From: Thermoleophilia bacterium
GTDB lineage: Bacteria > Actinomycetota > Thermoleophilia > Miltoncostaeales > Miltoncostaeaceae
Direction of reading: 5' to 3'
NCBI GenBank assembly: GCA_020438485.1
Contig: JAGQUM010000031.1
Location: 45,385 to 109,384 of the forward strand
Length of the DNA stretch: 64,000 nt
Shown here: positions 8,190 through 17,488 of the stretch, one piece after another
Layout: each line of letters starts with the position of its first letter
Numbering within the stretch: the first letter of the stretch is position 1
Notes under the pieces: generated by a model
What the model was told of the DNA's origin: nothing
Databases searched by the model: none
What the model saw: the letters and a program-made list of their open reading frames with translations, nothing else
Translations under genes and position numbers: made by a program

Positions 8190-9145
8190 CCGCCCGACCG
8201 CACCGCCTGCTCGCCGTCCCGCTCACCGCCGCGCTGGCCCTCGGCGCCGCGGCCTGCGGCGGGGACGACTCCGGGGACACGGGCGGCAGCGGTGCCCCCG
8301 GCACGGGCGTGAAGGTCACGCTGGCGGACAAGGGCTTCACCGAGAGCAAGATCGTCATGAACGCGTACGCCGACGCGCTGCGCGCGCAGGGCTTCGACGT
8401 CGACACCAAGAGCCTCGCGAGCACCGAGATCGCCTACGCGGCGGTGAAGAAGGGCAGCATCGACGTCTACCCCGAGTACGACGGCACGGTGTTCTTCAAC
8501 ATCCTGAAGAAGTCGGCGACGGACAAGACGACGGCGGCCACGGTGGAGGCCGACGTCAAGGCGGGCCTCGCGAAGGACGGCCTGGGGACGCTGCCGGCCA
8601 CGCCCTACAACAACGGCAACGAGGTGGCGTGCACGAAGGACGCCGTGTCGAGGTACGGCATCCGCAACCTGACCGGCCTGGGCAAGGCGTCGCCCAAGCT
8701 CGTGTACTCGGCCAACGCCGAGCACCTCACCCGCCCTGACGGCCTGCCGCTGCTGCGCAAGGCGTACGGCGTGCGGTTCAAGAAGGTCATCACCGTGGAC
8801 ATCAGCCTGCGCTACACGCCGATCCGCGACGGCAAGGCCCAGTGCGTGTACGCGTTCGGCACCGACCCGCAGCTGGCCAAGCTGCCCCTGGTGCTCATCC
8901 AGGACGACAAGGGCATGTTCGGCGGTTCCGTGCCGTTCCACAGCCTCCCGGTGATCAACCAGGCGTGGCTCGACGGGTTGACGCCCGACGCGCGTGCCGC
9001 GTTCACAGCGGCCCTGACGGCCGTCGACGAGGGCCTGACGCAGGAGAAGATCCAGGAGCTCAACGCCGCCGTGGACCTCGACAAGGAGGACCCGGAGGAC
9101 GTCGCCGCCGAGTACGTCGACGGCCTGGACATCGCGGTCCACTAG
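8186..9145 (+). CDS. opuCC: Osmoprotectant-binding lipoprotein (OpuAC family)
   Basis: Substrate-binding lipoprotein of 319 residues for the importer encoded just upstream. It has a signal peptide (LLAVPLTAALALGAAACGG) whose cysteine is the likely lipidated residue, followed by a Gly/Asp-rich linker. The mature part begins VKVTLADKGFTESKIV and contains VYPEYDGT, the family pattern around the ligand cage. The GTG start overlaps the permease stop (GTGA). The exact ligand (betaine, choline or another) cannot be read from sequence. The TAG stop shares CTAG with the convergent ABC-F gene. Confidence 0.92.
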   Translation: MTARPHRLLAVPLTAALALGAAACGGDDSGDTGGSGAPGTGVKVTLADKGFTESKIVMNAYADALRAQGFDVDTKSLASTEIAYAAVKKGSIDVYPEYDGTVFFNILKKSATDKTTAATVEADVKAGLAKDGLGTLPATPYNNGNEVACTKDAVSRYGIRNLTGLGKASPKLVYSANAEHLTRPDGLPLLRKAYGVRFKKVITVDISLRYTPIRDGKAQCVYAFGTDPQLAKLPLVLIQDDKGMFGGSVPFHSLPVINQAWLDGLTPDARAAFTAALTAVDEGLTQEKIQELNAAVDLDKEDPEDVAAEYVDGLDIAVH

Positions 9146-11070
9146 ACCCCGGCGGCCTCCGCGGCCCTCTCCCACTCGTGCATGGTCCAGGACAGCTCGT
9201 CCTGGACCGCGCGGTGGCGGGCGCCCAGATCGGCCATGACGGACGGCTCCGCGAGGTTCGCGGGGTCCACCATCCGCGCCTCCAGGTCGGCGACCTGGGC
9301 CTCGAGCCTGGCCACCTGCGTCTCGAGGCGCCGCAGCGCCTTCGACGGCGACCCCTTGCCGCCGGCACGGGCGGCGTCCGTCCGCTCCTGGGTCTTCGTG
9401 GCGGGGGCCTTCGCCTTCGCGCGCGGGGCGGACCTCTTCCCCGGCGTGCCCTTCGCGGGACCCCCCCGGGCCGGCGCCGCCGGGGCGGTCGCGGCCGCGC
9501 GCGCCTCGATCAGCTCCGTCCAACCGCCGTCGCGGGCCACCAGTCGGCCGTCCTCGATGCTGAGGGTGCGGGTGGCCACGGCGTCGATCAGCGCGCGGTC
9601 GTGGCTGATGAGGACGAGCGTGCCCTCGTACGCCAGCAGCGCGTCCTCCAGAGCCTCGCGTCCCTCGGCGTCCAGGTGGTTCGTGGGCTCGTCGAGGATC
9701 AACAGGTTGCCGCCGGTCGCCACCAGCAGCGCAAGGCTCAGGCGCCGCCGTTCGCCTCCCGAAAGATCGGCCACGCGCCGGTCGGCCGCCTCGCCGGGGA
9801 ACAGGAACACGCCCAGCAGCGTGCGGGCCTGCGTGCGGGTCAGGCCCGTCTCGGCCAGCACCGACTCGGCCACCGTGCGGTCGCCCCGCAGCTCCAGTCC
9901 GTGCTGCGAGAAGTACGTGGGCTCCACCCGGTGCCCCAGGCTCACGCGCCCCGCGGCCGCCGGCCGGTTGCCCAGCAGCGTCTCGACCAGCGTGGTCTTG
10001 CCCGCGCCGTTCGGGCCCACCAGGGCCACGCGCTGGCCACGCTCGATCGTCAGGCTGACGTCGGCCACGAGCGTCGTGTCGCCCACCGCGACCCGAACAC
10101 CGTCGGCCTCCAGCACGACGCGCCCCGTGCGGACGGGGGTCGGGAACCCGAACTCCAGCGCCTTACCGCTGCGGTGCACCTCGACCCGCTTCATCTTGTC
10201 CAGCTGCTTCTGGCGCGACGCGGCCTGCTTGGCCTTCGTGCCGGCCCGCCACCGCTCCACGAACCGCTGCAGTCGCTCCATCTCGGCGTCGACGCGGGCC
10301 GCGAACGCCGCCTGCAGCTCGAGTGCCTTCGCCTTCTCGACCCGGAACGCGGAGTACCCCATGGGCCACAGCTTCGAACGGCCCTGCTCGAGCTCCAGGA
10401 CGCCCGTCGCGACGGATTCCAGGAACCACCGGTCGTGGGACACCACCACGAGGGCGCAGTTCATCTCCACCACCGCCTGCTCGAGCCACTCGGCCGACTG
10501 TACGTCGAGGTGGTTGGTGGGCTCGTCCAGCAGCAGCACGTCGGGGCGACCCGCCAGCGCGCGGGCCAGCGAGGCACGGGTCAGCTCGCCGCCGCTGAAC
10601 ACCGACAGCGGGTCGCCGTGGCGCTCGTCGGGGATCCCGAGCCCCCGGGTGACGCGCCCCAGCCAGGTGCGCCACTCGTATCCCCCGGCCGCCTCCAGCA
10701 CGGCGTGTGCGCGGGTGTAGGCCTCCATGATCTCCGGCCCGTCCTCCCCAGCCGCCATGCGGGCCTCGAGGTCGGCCAGCTCGCGCTCCGCGGCCTCGGC
10801 GTCGGCCATGCCCTGGGCCACGTACTCGCCCAGCGTGATGCCGGTGTCGGACGGGGGCCTCTGGTCGTGCAGCATCACCCGGGTCCCGGCGGGGTTCGTG
10901 ACCCTGCCCGCATCGGGCGTCAGCTGCCCCGCAAGGATGCGCAGCAGCGTGGTCTTGCCCTCGCCGTTGCGCCCGACCACGGCCAAGCGCTGACCGGGAT
11001 CGAGGCGGAACGTGACGCCGTCGAGCACCGTGCGCGCCCCGAACGACTTACTGATCTGGGTGATGTTCAC
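9142..11070 (-). CDS. ABC-F family ATPase
   Basis: Soluble protein of 642 residues with two ABC domains and no membrane segments. Domain 1: GRNGEGKTT, FSGGELTRA, LLLDEPTNHLD. Domain 2: GPNGAGKTT, LSGGERRRL, LILDEPTNHLD. Between them is the charged P-site-tRNA-interaction-type linker (AFAARVDAEMERLQRFVERW, then KAKQAASRQKQLDKMKRVEV). A Lys/Ala/Pro-rich link leads to a C-terminal coiled coil. ABC-F proteins act on the ribosome as translation or resistance factors. The GTG start has TACCCT (11079-11084, reverse strand) 8 nt before it. Confidence 0.92.
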   Translation of the reverse strand: MNITQISKSFGARTVLDGVTFRLDPGQRLAVVGRNGEGKTTLLRILAGQLTPDAGRVTNPAGTRVMLHDQRPPSDTGITLGEYVAQGMADAEAAERELADLEARMAAGEDGPEIMEAYTRAHAVLEAAGGYEWRTWLGRVTRGLGIPDERHGDPLSVFSGGELTRASLARALAGRPDVLLLDEPTNHLDVQSAEWLEQAVVEMNCALVVVSHDRWFLESVATGVLELEQGRSKLWPMGYSAFRVEKAKALELQAAFAARVDAEMERLQRFVERWRAGTKAKQAASRQKQLDKMKRVEVHRSGKALEFGFPTPVRTGRVVLEADGVRVAVGDTTLVADVSLTIERGQRVALVGPNGAGKTTLVETLLGNRPAAAGRVSLGHRVEPTYFSQHGLELRGDRTVAESVLAETGLTRTQARTLLGVFLFPGEAADRRVADLSGGERRRLSLALLVATGGNLLILDEPTNHLDAEGREALEDALLAYEGTLVLISHDRALIDAVATRTLSIEDGRLVARDGGWTELIEARAAATAPAAPARGGPAKGTPGKRSAPRAKAKAPATKTQERTDAARAGGKGSPSKALRRLETQVARLEAQVADLEARMVDPANLAEPSVMADLGARHRAVQDELSWTMHEWERAAEAAGV

Positions 11071-11153
11071 GGCCCGACAGGGTAGCGGCTGGGCGGGCGC
11101 CCGCCCCCCTCCGGCGGGGAGCCCCGGCCCGCGGATGCTCTAGGGTGTCGTCC

Positions 11154-12335
11154 GTGGTCTCCCCTTCCCTCGACGTGATCCGCGACGCCTCCGGCGTCGA
11201 CGCGGTCGCCGCCGACGTACGCCGCCACGGCCGCTTCGCCATCGACTTCGAGTTCCTGTGGGAGAAGACGTACGCGCCGATGGCGTGCCTGGCCCAGGTG
11301 GCCGTGGGCGACGCCGTGCACCTGGTGGACCCCGTCGAGGGGGCGCCCCTCGAGCCGCTGGCGGAGCTCGTGGCCGATCCCGGGATCGTCACGCTGATGC
11401 ACGCGCCGTCGGCGGACCTCACGCTGCTCAACCTGCACTACGGGGTGCGCCCGGCGAACCTGCGCGACGTGCAGCTGATCGCCGGCTTCGTGGGCCTGGG
11501 CGCGGGTCAGGGGCTGTCCGTGCTGCTGGAGCGCGTGCTGAAGGTGCGCCTGGACAAGGGCGAGCAGTACACCGACTGGAGCCGCCGCCCCTTGACGGGC
11601 AAGCAGCTGCGCTACGCCGCCGCGGACGTGGAGCACCTGGGCCGCCTGCACGACGAGTTGACCGCCCGCGCGGAGACCGAGGGGCGCGCCGGCTGGGTGG
11701 TGGAGGAGCACGAGCGCCGGTACGGGCCCGACGCCCGCCTGGCCCAGAACCCCGACGACGCGTGGCGCAGGGTGAAGGGCCAGGGCAAGCTGCCGCCCGC
11801 CGACCGGGCCGTGCTGGCGCGCCTGGCGGCGTGGCGCGAGCGCACGGCCGCCGAGCGCGACCGTCCGACCCAGTGGATCTGCCCCGACCGCACGCTGCTC
11901 GAGATCGCGCGGCGCAGGCCCGCCACCGAGGCGGCCCTCGCGTCCGAGCGCGGCATGCCCGACCGCATGCGCCCGACCGAGGCCCGCGGCATTCTCGACG
12001 CCGTCGCCGCCGGCGGTGCCGACCCGCCGCTGACGCTGCCCGCCCCGCCGCGGTCGGACATCGCCCAGCGCATCGACACGCTGGGCCCCCTGGGGCAGAT
12101 CCTGGTGGCGTCCCGCGCGGCCGGCGTCAGCCTGGCCCCCACGCTGCTGGCCACCCGCGACGACGTGGAGTCGTTCCTCGCCCACGCGCTGGGGGACCCC
12201 GATGCCACGTCCCCCCTGGAGAGCGGCTGGCGGCACGACCTCGTGGGCGAGGCCCTCGAGGACCTCGCCCACGGTCGCCTTGCGCTCGCGGCGGGCGCGA
12301 CGCGCCCGTTCCTGCGTGAGATCCCGCTGCCGTAG
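11154..12335 (+). CDS. rnd: Ribonuclease D (3'-5' exonuclease with HRDC domain)
   Basis: Exonuclease of 393 residues for tRNA/RNA 3' end trimming. The DEDD exonuclease core spans residues 10-185: IDFEF (first Asp and Glu), MHAPSADL (third acid) and YAAADVEHL (the DEDDy tyrosine and Asp). A helical HRDC region follows around 215-285 (DRAVLARLAAWRERTAAERD, then MPDRMRPTEARGIL). GTG 11154 is preferred over the in-frame GTG at 11145 because TAGGGT (11141-11146) lies 7 nt before it and overlaps the earlier GTG. Confidence 0.9.
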   Translation: MVSPSLDVIRDASGVDAVAADVRRHGRFAIDFEFLWEKTYAPMACLAQVAVGDAVHLVDPVEGAPLEPLAELVADPGIVTLMHAPSADLTLLNLHYGVRPANLRDVQLIAGFVGLGAGQGLSVLLERVLKVRLDKGEQYTDWSRRPLTGKQLRYAAADVEHLGRLHDELTARAETEGRAGWVVEEHERRYGPDARLAQNPDDAWRRVKGQGKLPPADRAVLARLAAWRERTAAERDRPTQWICPDRTLLEIARRRPATEAALASERGMPDRMRPTEARGILDAVAAGGADPPLTLPAPPRSDIAQRIDTLGPLGQILVASRAAGVSLAPTLLATRDDVESFLAHALGDPDATSPLESGWRHDLVGEALEDLAHGRLALAAGATRPFLREIPLP

Positions 12336-12365
12336 CGCCGGGCGGCCCCGGCCCCACGGCGGCGG

Positions 12366-12527
12366 CTACGCCACGGCGAGTGTGGGGGGCCGCTCCGTCT
12401 CCCAGTCGTGGTCGTGCTGGTGCACGCACCCGGGAACGGCGCACGGTGCAGCGGTGTGGTCCAGGCGGTCCAGCAGATCCATGATGCGGCGGTTCTCGCG
12501 CGTCTCGGTGATGCAGGTGATGCTCAT
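12366..12527 (-). CDS. Possible small Cys/His-rich protein
   Basis: Short open frame of 53 codons starting MSITCITETRENRRI, with GGGAG about ten bases before the ATG. The C-terminal half has a potential metal site, CAVPGCVHQHDHDWE. No family is recognised. It lies in the 294-bp space between rnd and ppx, which would otherwise be empty, and runs opposite to both. The clustered Cys and His residues make it worth listing, but conservation is needed to confirm that it is expressed. Confidence 0.35.
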   Translation of the reverse strand: MSITCITETRENRRIMDLLDRLDHTAAPCAVPGCVHQHDHDWETERPPTLAVA

Positions 12528-12629
12528 GTCGGGGTGTCTCCCTGATCGGGGTTTCCGGAGTGGCGGCATCCTTTCTGGGCGTCGTGACGCGGCGGTTGCC
12601 TGCGCGTTAGTGATAAGCAAAGCGGCACG

Positions 12630-14168
12630 ATGAGCCTCGACGCGCCCGACGCCCCCGCCGACATCCGCCGCCTCGCGGTGATCGACATGGGGTCCAACAG
12701 CTTCCGCCTGGTCGTGTTCCACCATGTGCCGGGGCACTGGTTCCGCCTGGTCGACGAGATCCGCGAGCCCGTGCGGCTGTCGGAAGGGGTGCGCAACGGC
12801 AGGCTGCGGCGGCGGGCTCTGGCCCGCGCGCACCGCGCCGCCGAGCTGTACGCGGCGTACTGCCGGTCGGCCGGCATCGACGTGGTCGACGCCGTCGCCA
12901 CCAGCGCCGTCCGCGACGCCGAGAACCAGGACGAGGCGGTCGAGGCCATCAGCGCGGGCGGAGTGCTGCCGGTGCGCGTGCTCAGTGAGGACGAGGAGGC
13001 GCACTACGGCTTCCTCGGCGCCGTCAACGCCACGACCATCACGGACGGTTGGTTCCTCGACATCGGCGGCGGCAGCCTGCAGGTGGGAGACGTGCGCGAC
13101 AGGGAGCTGGTGCGCTCCATGAGCCGCCCGCTGGGTGCGGTTCGGCTGACCGAGGCGTTCCTCTCCGGCGACCAACAGTCCTCCGGCGAGGTGAAGAGGC
13201 TGCGCGCCCACGTGCGCGACGCGCTCGGCGAGGTCAAGTGGATCGCCCCCCGCGGCGGACGCCTGGTGGGTGTCGGCGGTGCCATCCGCACGCTGGCGGT
13301 CATGCACCAGCGCCGCGAGAACCATCCCCTGTTCGACCCGCAGGGTTACCTGCTGACGCGCGCGCACATCGGGGAGCTGCTGCGCGACCTCCTGGCGTCG
13401 CCGGCGCCGAAGCGCGACTCGCTGCCGGGACTCAAGACCGACCGGGCCGACATCATCCTCGCGGCGGCCCTGGCGGTGGACGAGGTGCTGCACGCCACCG
13501 GCGCGGACGGCGTCGAGGTGTGCGCCCACGGCCTGCGCGAGGGCGTGATGTACGAGCACTACGTGCCGGGCGACGCGCAGCTCATCACCGACGTGCGGCG
13601 CACGTCGGTGATCAACGCCGCCGAGCGCTTCGGCTACATGAAGGCGCATTCCGAGCACGTCGCCCGCCTCGCGCTGGCCGCGTTCGACGCCACGGCCGCC
13701 CTCGAGCTCCACCCGGCCGACCCAGGGGACCGCGAGCTCTTGTGGGCGGCGGCCATCCTGCACGACGTGGGCGTGCTGGTGGACTACAGCTCGCACCAGC
13801 GTCACTCCGGGTACCTCGTGCTCAACTCCGGGCTTCCCGGCTTCGACCACCGCGAACTGGCCATCGTGTCGCTGCTGGTGCGGGGCCACCGCAAGGGCAT
13901 GCCGTCCCCCGGCCCGTACGCGCCCCTGTTGCGCCGCGGCGACGAGGACGCCCTCGCGGTGTGCGCGGCGGTCCTGCGCCTGGCCGAGCAGCTCGACCGC
14001 TCCCGGGCCGGCGAGGTCCGCGGCGTGCGGTGCGCGGTGCGCGACGGCGCGCTGGTGGTGGGCCTGGAGTGCGACGGCGACCCGACGCTCGCCCTGTGGT
14101 CGGCCGAGCGCGAGCAGGACGCGGTCCAGCGCGCCTTCGGCCTGCGGCTGGAGTTGGAGGCCGTGTAG
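12630..14168 (+). CDS. ppx: Exopolyphosphatase / pppGpp phosphatase (Ppx/GppA) with HD-like domain
   Basis: 512-residue phosphatase of the ASKHA fold. Motifs: [13 protein letters not shown] (phosphate loop), [41 protein letters not shown] and [15 protein letters not shown]. The C-terminal 190 residues form an HD-like helical domain ([26 protein letters not shown]), as in longer Ppx proteins. It degrades polyphosphate or converts pppGpp to ppGpp; which one dominates cannot be decided. Next to dapA, with no promoter visible between. Confidence 0.9.
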   Translation: MSLDAPDAPADIRRLAVIDMGSNSFRLVVFHHVPGHWFRLVDEIREPVRLSEGVRNGRLRRRALARAHRAAELYAAYCRSAGIDVVDAVATSAVRDAENQDEAVEAISAGGVLPVRVLSEDEEAHYGFLGAVNATTITDGWFLDIGGGSLQVGDVRDRELVRSMSRPLGAVRLTEAFLSGDQQSSGEVKRLRAHVRDALGEVKWIAPRGGRLVGVGGAIRTLAVMHQRRENHPLFDPQGYLLTRAHIGELLRDLLASPAPKRDSLPGLKTDRADIILAAALAVDEVLHATGADGVEVCAHGLREGVMYEHYVPGDAQLITDVRRTSVINAAERFGYMKAHSEHVARLALAAFDATAALELHPADPGDRELLWAAAILHDVGVLVDYSSHQRHSGYLVLNSGLPGFDHRELAIVSLLVRGHRKGMPSPGPYAPLLRRGDEDALAVCAAVLRLAEQLDRSRAGEVRGVRCAVRDGALVVGLECDGDPTLALWSAEREQDAVQRAFGLRLELEAV

Positions 14169-14211
14169 CGTGGACATCGCCCTGCACGCACGCACCGAGG
14201 GGATCCGCCGC

Positions 14212-15090
14212 ATGATCACCGGAAGCCTTGTGGCCGTCGTCACGCCGATGACCGACGACGGCGCGCTCGACCTGGACGCGTACCGCGCCCTCATCGACTG
14301 GCACGTCGAATCCGGCACGGCCGCCATCGTCGCCGTCGGCACCACCGGCGAGTCCCCCACCGTCGACGTGGACGAGCACGTCGAGCTCATCCGCGTCGCG
14401 GTCGAGCAGTGCGCGGGCCGCATCCCCGTCGTCGCGGGCACCGGTGCGAACTCCACCGGCGAGGCCATCCACCTCACCAGGGCCGCCGCTGAGGCGGGCG
14501 CCGCCATGACGCTGCAGGTGGCTCCGTACTACAACCGGCCCACGCAGGAGGGCCTGTACCGGCACTACCGCGCCATCGCCGAGGAGGGCGGGCTGCCGGT
14601 GATCCTCTACAACGTTCCCGGCCGCACCGTCGCCGACATCGCCGACGACACGGTGATGCGCCTGGCCGAGTTGCCGGGCGTGGTGGGCCTGAAGGACGCC
14701 ACGGGCGACGTGGGGCGCGGCGCGGCCCTGCTGGGTCGCCTGCCCGAGGACTTCGCCGTCTACAGCGGCAACGATGACGCCGCCCTGGCGCTGATGGCGG
14801 TCGGCGCCCACGGCGTCATCTCGGTCACGGCCAACGTCGCGCCGGCCGAGATGGCCCGCATGTGCGCGGCGATGCTTGCGGGGGACCTTGCCGAGGCCAA
14901 CGCCCTGAACCGGCGGCTGATGCCGCTGCACCGCGACCTGTTCGTGGAGGCCAACCCGATCCCGGTGAAATGGGCACTCGCGCGGATGGGCCGCTGCGGC
15001 GAGGCCATCCGACTGCCGCTGACCGCGCCGTCGGACGCCGCCCGAGAGGTCATCACCGCCGCCCTGCGCGCGGCGGGCGTCGCGCCCTGA
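14212..15090 (+). CDS. dapA: 4-hydroxy-tetrahydrodipicolinate synthase
   Basis: Condenses pyruvate with aspartate semialdehyde, first step of the diaminopimelate/lysine branch. Motifs: [66 protein letters not shown] and [10 protein letters not shown], whose lysine is the Schiff-base residue. From ATG 14212 the product is 292 residues, the usual length. A GTG at 14170, right after the ppx stop, would add 14 residues with no family counterpart. It converges on the SUI1 gene; the palindrome TGACGGCCGCCGTCA spans both stops. Confidence 0.93.
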   Translation: MITGSLVAVVTPMTDDGALDLDAYRALIDWHVESGTAAIVAVGTTGESPTVDVDEHVELIRVAVEQCAGRIPVVAGTGANSTGEAIHLTRAAAEAGAAMTLQVAPYYNRPTQEGLYRHYRAIAEEGGLPVILYNVPGRTVADIADDTVMRLAELPGVVGLKDATGDVGRGAALLGRLPEDFAVYSGNDDAALALMAVGAHGVISVTANVAPAEMARMCAAMLAGDLAEANALNRRLMPLHRDLFVEANPIPVKWALARMGRCGEAIRLPLTAPSDAAREVITAALRAAGVAP

Positions 15091-15099
15091 CGGCCGCCG

Positions 15100-15435
15100 T
15101 CAGCCGCCGGCGCGCTTGACCCGGTAGACCTTCTCCAGGTGGGACTGCACCGCGTCGCGGTGGTCGCCCTGGATCTCCACCACGCCGTCCTTCAGGGCTC
15201 CCCCCGCACCGCACAGCCTCTTGAGCTCCTTCAGCACCCGGTCGGCGTCGGCCGCCGGAAGGCCCGTGGCCAGCGTCACCGTCTTGCCCTTACGCCCCGC
15301 CGACGTGCGCGACACGCGCACGATGCCGTCGGACCTCGCAGCGGCCGCGGGGGCCGCGACGGGCTGCCGGACGCGACCGCCCTCCGTGCTGTAGACCGGT
15401 GTGGCGTCGTCGTGTCGGCGGCGGGAGGACGGCAT
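15100..15435 (-). CDS. yciH: SUI1/eIF1-like translation factor (YciH family)
   Basis: 111-residue protein. The C-terminal 75 residues match the SUI1 fold: GRKGKTVTLATGLP, LKELKRLCGAGGALKDGVVE and IQGDHRDAVQSHLE. The N-terminus is a short disordered Arg/Ala-rich lead. Bacterial YciH-like proteins are thought to influence start-codon choice. Its start at 15435 and the APS reductase start at 15463 are only 27 bp apart and divergent, with a -10-like hexamer for each inside that gap (TATCAT at 15447-15452 on the reverse strand, TAACGT at 15451-15456 on the forward). Confidence 0.9.
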   Translation of the reverse strand: MPSSRRRHDDATPVYSTEGGRVRQPVAAPAAAARSDGIVRVSRTSAGRKGKTVTLATGLPAADADRVLKELKRLCGAGGALKDGVVEIQGDHRDAVQSHLEKVYRVKRAGG

Positions 15436-15462
15436 TACTGATACCGATGATAACGTGACCTC

Positions 15463-16173
15463 ATGGCTGATGGGGTGATGACGCGCGCCGAGGCGGACGA
15501 GGCCGCACGACGGTTCGACGGCGGCGACCCGCAGGACCTGCTCGCGTGGGCCGCCGACCGCTTCGCGGGACGGATCGTGCTGACGTGCTCGTGGCAGATG
15601 CAGTCGAGCGTCCTCATCCACATGACCCGCCCGTTCGCCGACGCGATACGCGTGGTCGACCTGGACACGGGCCTGCTGTTCCCCGAGACATACGCCACCC
15701 GCGACGCGCTGGCGGCGCGCTACGGCCTCGAGCTCGAGACCTTCGTGCCCGAGCGGACCGTCGCCGAGCAGGCCGCCGACGAGGGGCCCGAGCTGTGGGC
15801 CCGCGACCCGGACCGGTGCTGCGCGCTGCGCAAGGTGGCGCCGCTCTCACGCGCGCTGGAGGGCGCCGACGCGTGGATCACCGGCATCCGCCGCGCGCAG
15901 AGCGACACGCGGGCCGACGCCCGCCCGGTGGAGCTCGACGAGGCCCGCGGCGTCGCGAAGATCCAGCCCCTCGTGGCCTGGAGCGACGAGGACGTGATGG
16001 GCTACCTGTACGCCCACGACATCCCGTACAACCCGCTGCACGACCGGGGCTACCCCTCCATCGGGTGCGTGCCGTGCACGCGCGCGGTGGCGCCGGGTGA
16101 GGACCCCCGGGCGGGCCGCTGGGCGGGGACGGGCAAGACCGAATGCGGACTGCACCTGCCACGCGCGTCCTAG
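15463..16173 (+). CDS. cysH: Adenylylsulfate (APS) reductase, thioredoxin-dependent
   Basis: 236-residue reductase giving sulfite for cysteine synthesis. Motifs: VVDLDTGLLFPETY, the pair C119-C120 followed by ALRKVAPL, TGIRRAQSDTR, and C202-x2-C205 in GCVPC. The two cysteine pairs bind a 4Fe-4S cluster and mark the APS-specific rather than the PAPS-specific type. The catalytic cysteine is C228 in KTECGLH. TAACGT lies 6 nt before ATG 15463. No ATP sulfurylase or sulfite reductase gene is in the window. Confidence 0.92.
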   Translation: MADGVMTRAEADEAARRFDGGDPQDLLAWAADRFAGRIVLTCSWQMQSSVLIHMTRPFADAIRVVDLDTGLLFPETYATRDALAARYGLELETFVPERTVAEQAADEGPELWARDPDRCCALRKVAPLSRALEGADAWITGIRRAQSDTRADARPVELDEARGVAKIQPLVAWSDEDVMGYLYAHDIPYNPLHDRGYPSIGCVPCTRAVAPGEDPRAGRWAGTGKTECGLHLPRAS

Positions 16174-16183
16174 ACTGACCCGC

Positions 16184-16594
16184 ATGACCGACGACGCCCC
16201 CCGCCCGTCCCGCGTGACGCGCTGGCTGTGGTGGGTGGCCGCGTACGCGCTTCTCGGGCTGGCCGTCGCGGGCATCGTGCTGCCGCTGCTGCCGGCGACG
16301 CCGTTCGCCATCGCCGCCGCGTTCGCCGCCGCGCGGGGTTCCGAGCGCCTGCACGCCCGGCTGACGGCCCACCCGGCGCTGGGGCCCGCCATCGAGGACT
16401 GGGGCACCGAACGCGCCATCGCGCCGCGCGCCAAGGCCGCGGCGCTCGTCATGATGACCGCGTCCGGGCTGCTGACGTGGGCTGTCGCGCCGACGTTCGC
16501 GGCCGTCACGGTGTCCGGGGTGATGCTGGTGATGGGCGGCTGGATCGCCTCCCGCCCGACCCCGGGCGACCGGCGCACACGTTTGACGGCGTGA
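16184..16594 (+). CDS. DUF454 (YbaN-like) inner membrane protein
   Basis: 136-residue membrane protein with the DUF454 pattern: YALLGLAVAGIVLPLLPATP, then FAIAAAFAAARGSERLHARL, then a C-terminal pair of hydrophobic helices. Function in the family is unknown. ATG 16184 has TAGACT (16171-16176) 7 nt before it, so it is probably a separate leaderless transcript that begins right after cysH. The stop overlaps the next gene as GTGA. Confidence 0.85.
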   Translation: MTDDAPRPSRVTRWLWWVAAYALLGLAVAGIVLPLLPATPFAIAAAFAAARGSERLHARLTAHPALGPAIEDWGTERAIAPRAKAAALVMMTASGLLTWAVAPTFAAVTVSGVMLVMGGWIASRPTPGDRRTRLTA

Positions 16595-17418
16595 TCGACC
16601 TCCACTGCCACTCCACGGCGTCGGACGGCGATCACTCCCCCGCCGAGCTGGTGCGCCTGGCGGCCGGGCGCGGCGTCCGCGTGCTGGGGCTCACCGACCA
16701 CGACACGATGGCGGGCGTGGCCGAGGCCCGCGCGGAGGGCGAACGCGCCGGCGTGCGGGTGATCACGGGCGTGGAGATCAGCGTCCGGGTGGGGCGCGGC
16801 AGCATGCACATGCTGGGTTACTTCCCCGGTGATCCCCCGGACGGGCTCATGGAGCACTTCGCCGCGGCCGCCGCCCGTCGCCGGGCACGCGCGGCGGCCA
16901 TGGTGGCGCGGTTGGCCGAGTTGGGCGCCCCCCTCGCGCTCGACGACGTGCTGGCCCGCGCGCGCGGCAACGTGGGGCGCCCGCACATCGCCGACGCGCT
17001 CGTCGACGCCGGGCACTGCTCCAGCCGCCGCCAGGCGTTCGACCAATACCTGTCCGACCGCGGACCCGCCTACGTGGGGTACGACGCGCCGACCCCGCGC
17101 GCCGCCCTGGCCCTGATCCTCGGCGCCGGGGGCGCGCCCGTGCTGGCCCACCCCGCGTCGCTGGGCCTTCCGCACGGCCAGCTGGTGTCGGAGGTGCAGC
17201 GCCTCGCGTCGCGGGGCCTCGCGGGCATCGAGGTGCACCGGCCCGAACACGACGCCCCGCGCCGACGCCTGCACGCCCGAATCGCGAAGGCCTTCCGCCT
17301 GGTGGCCTCGGGAGGGTCCGACTACCACCGTCCCGGCGAGGGCATCGCACCCGGCGACACCGGCGATCCGCCGCTCGCGCCGGGCACCGCGGACCTGCTG
17401 CTGGAGCGGGCGGGGTAA
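16591..17418 (+). CDS. PHP-domain phosphoesterase (YciV/RNase AM-like)
   Basis: 275-residue metal-dependent phosphoesterase. Metal-binding motifs: DLHCHSTASDGDHSP at the N-terminus, LGLTDHDTMAGV, GVEISV, VLAHPASLGLP and GGSDYH near the C-terminus. The order and the HxH-start match the 3',5'-nucleotide bisphosphate phosphatase/RNase AM group rather than DNA polymerase PHP or histidinol phosphatase. The GTG start overlaps the DUF454 stop. Confidence 0.9.
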   Translation: MIDLHCHSTASDGDHSPAELVRLAAGRGVRVLGLTDHDTMAGVAEARAEGERAGVRVITGVEISVRVGRGSMHMLGYFPGDPPDGLMEHFAAAAARRRARAAAMVARLAELGAPLALDDVLARARGNVGRPHIADALVDAGHCSSRRQAFDQYLSDRGPAYVGYDAPTPRAALALILGAGGAPVLAHPASLGLPHGQLVSEVQRLASRGLAGIEVHRPEHDAPRRRLHARIAKAFRLVASGGSDYHRPGEGIAPGDTGDPPLAPGTADLLLERAG

Positions 17419-17488
17419 CCGGCGGGGGCCGCCGCGCTCACCGCCCCGGGCGGGGGGCTCCGTCCCCCGCGCGCTAGGCTCCGCCCCC

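Noticed and set aside
14170..14211. GTG 14170 as the dapA start
   Set aside because: A GGAGG lies before it, but the extra 14 residues precede the conserved start and the ATG at 14212 gives the standard 292-residue enzyme.
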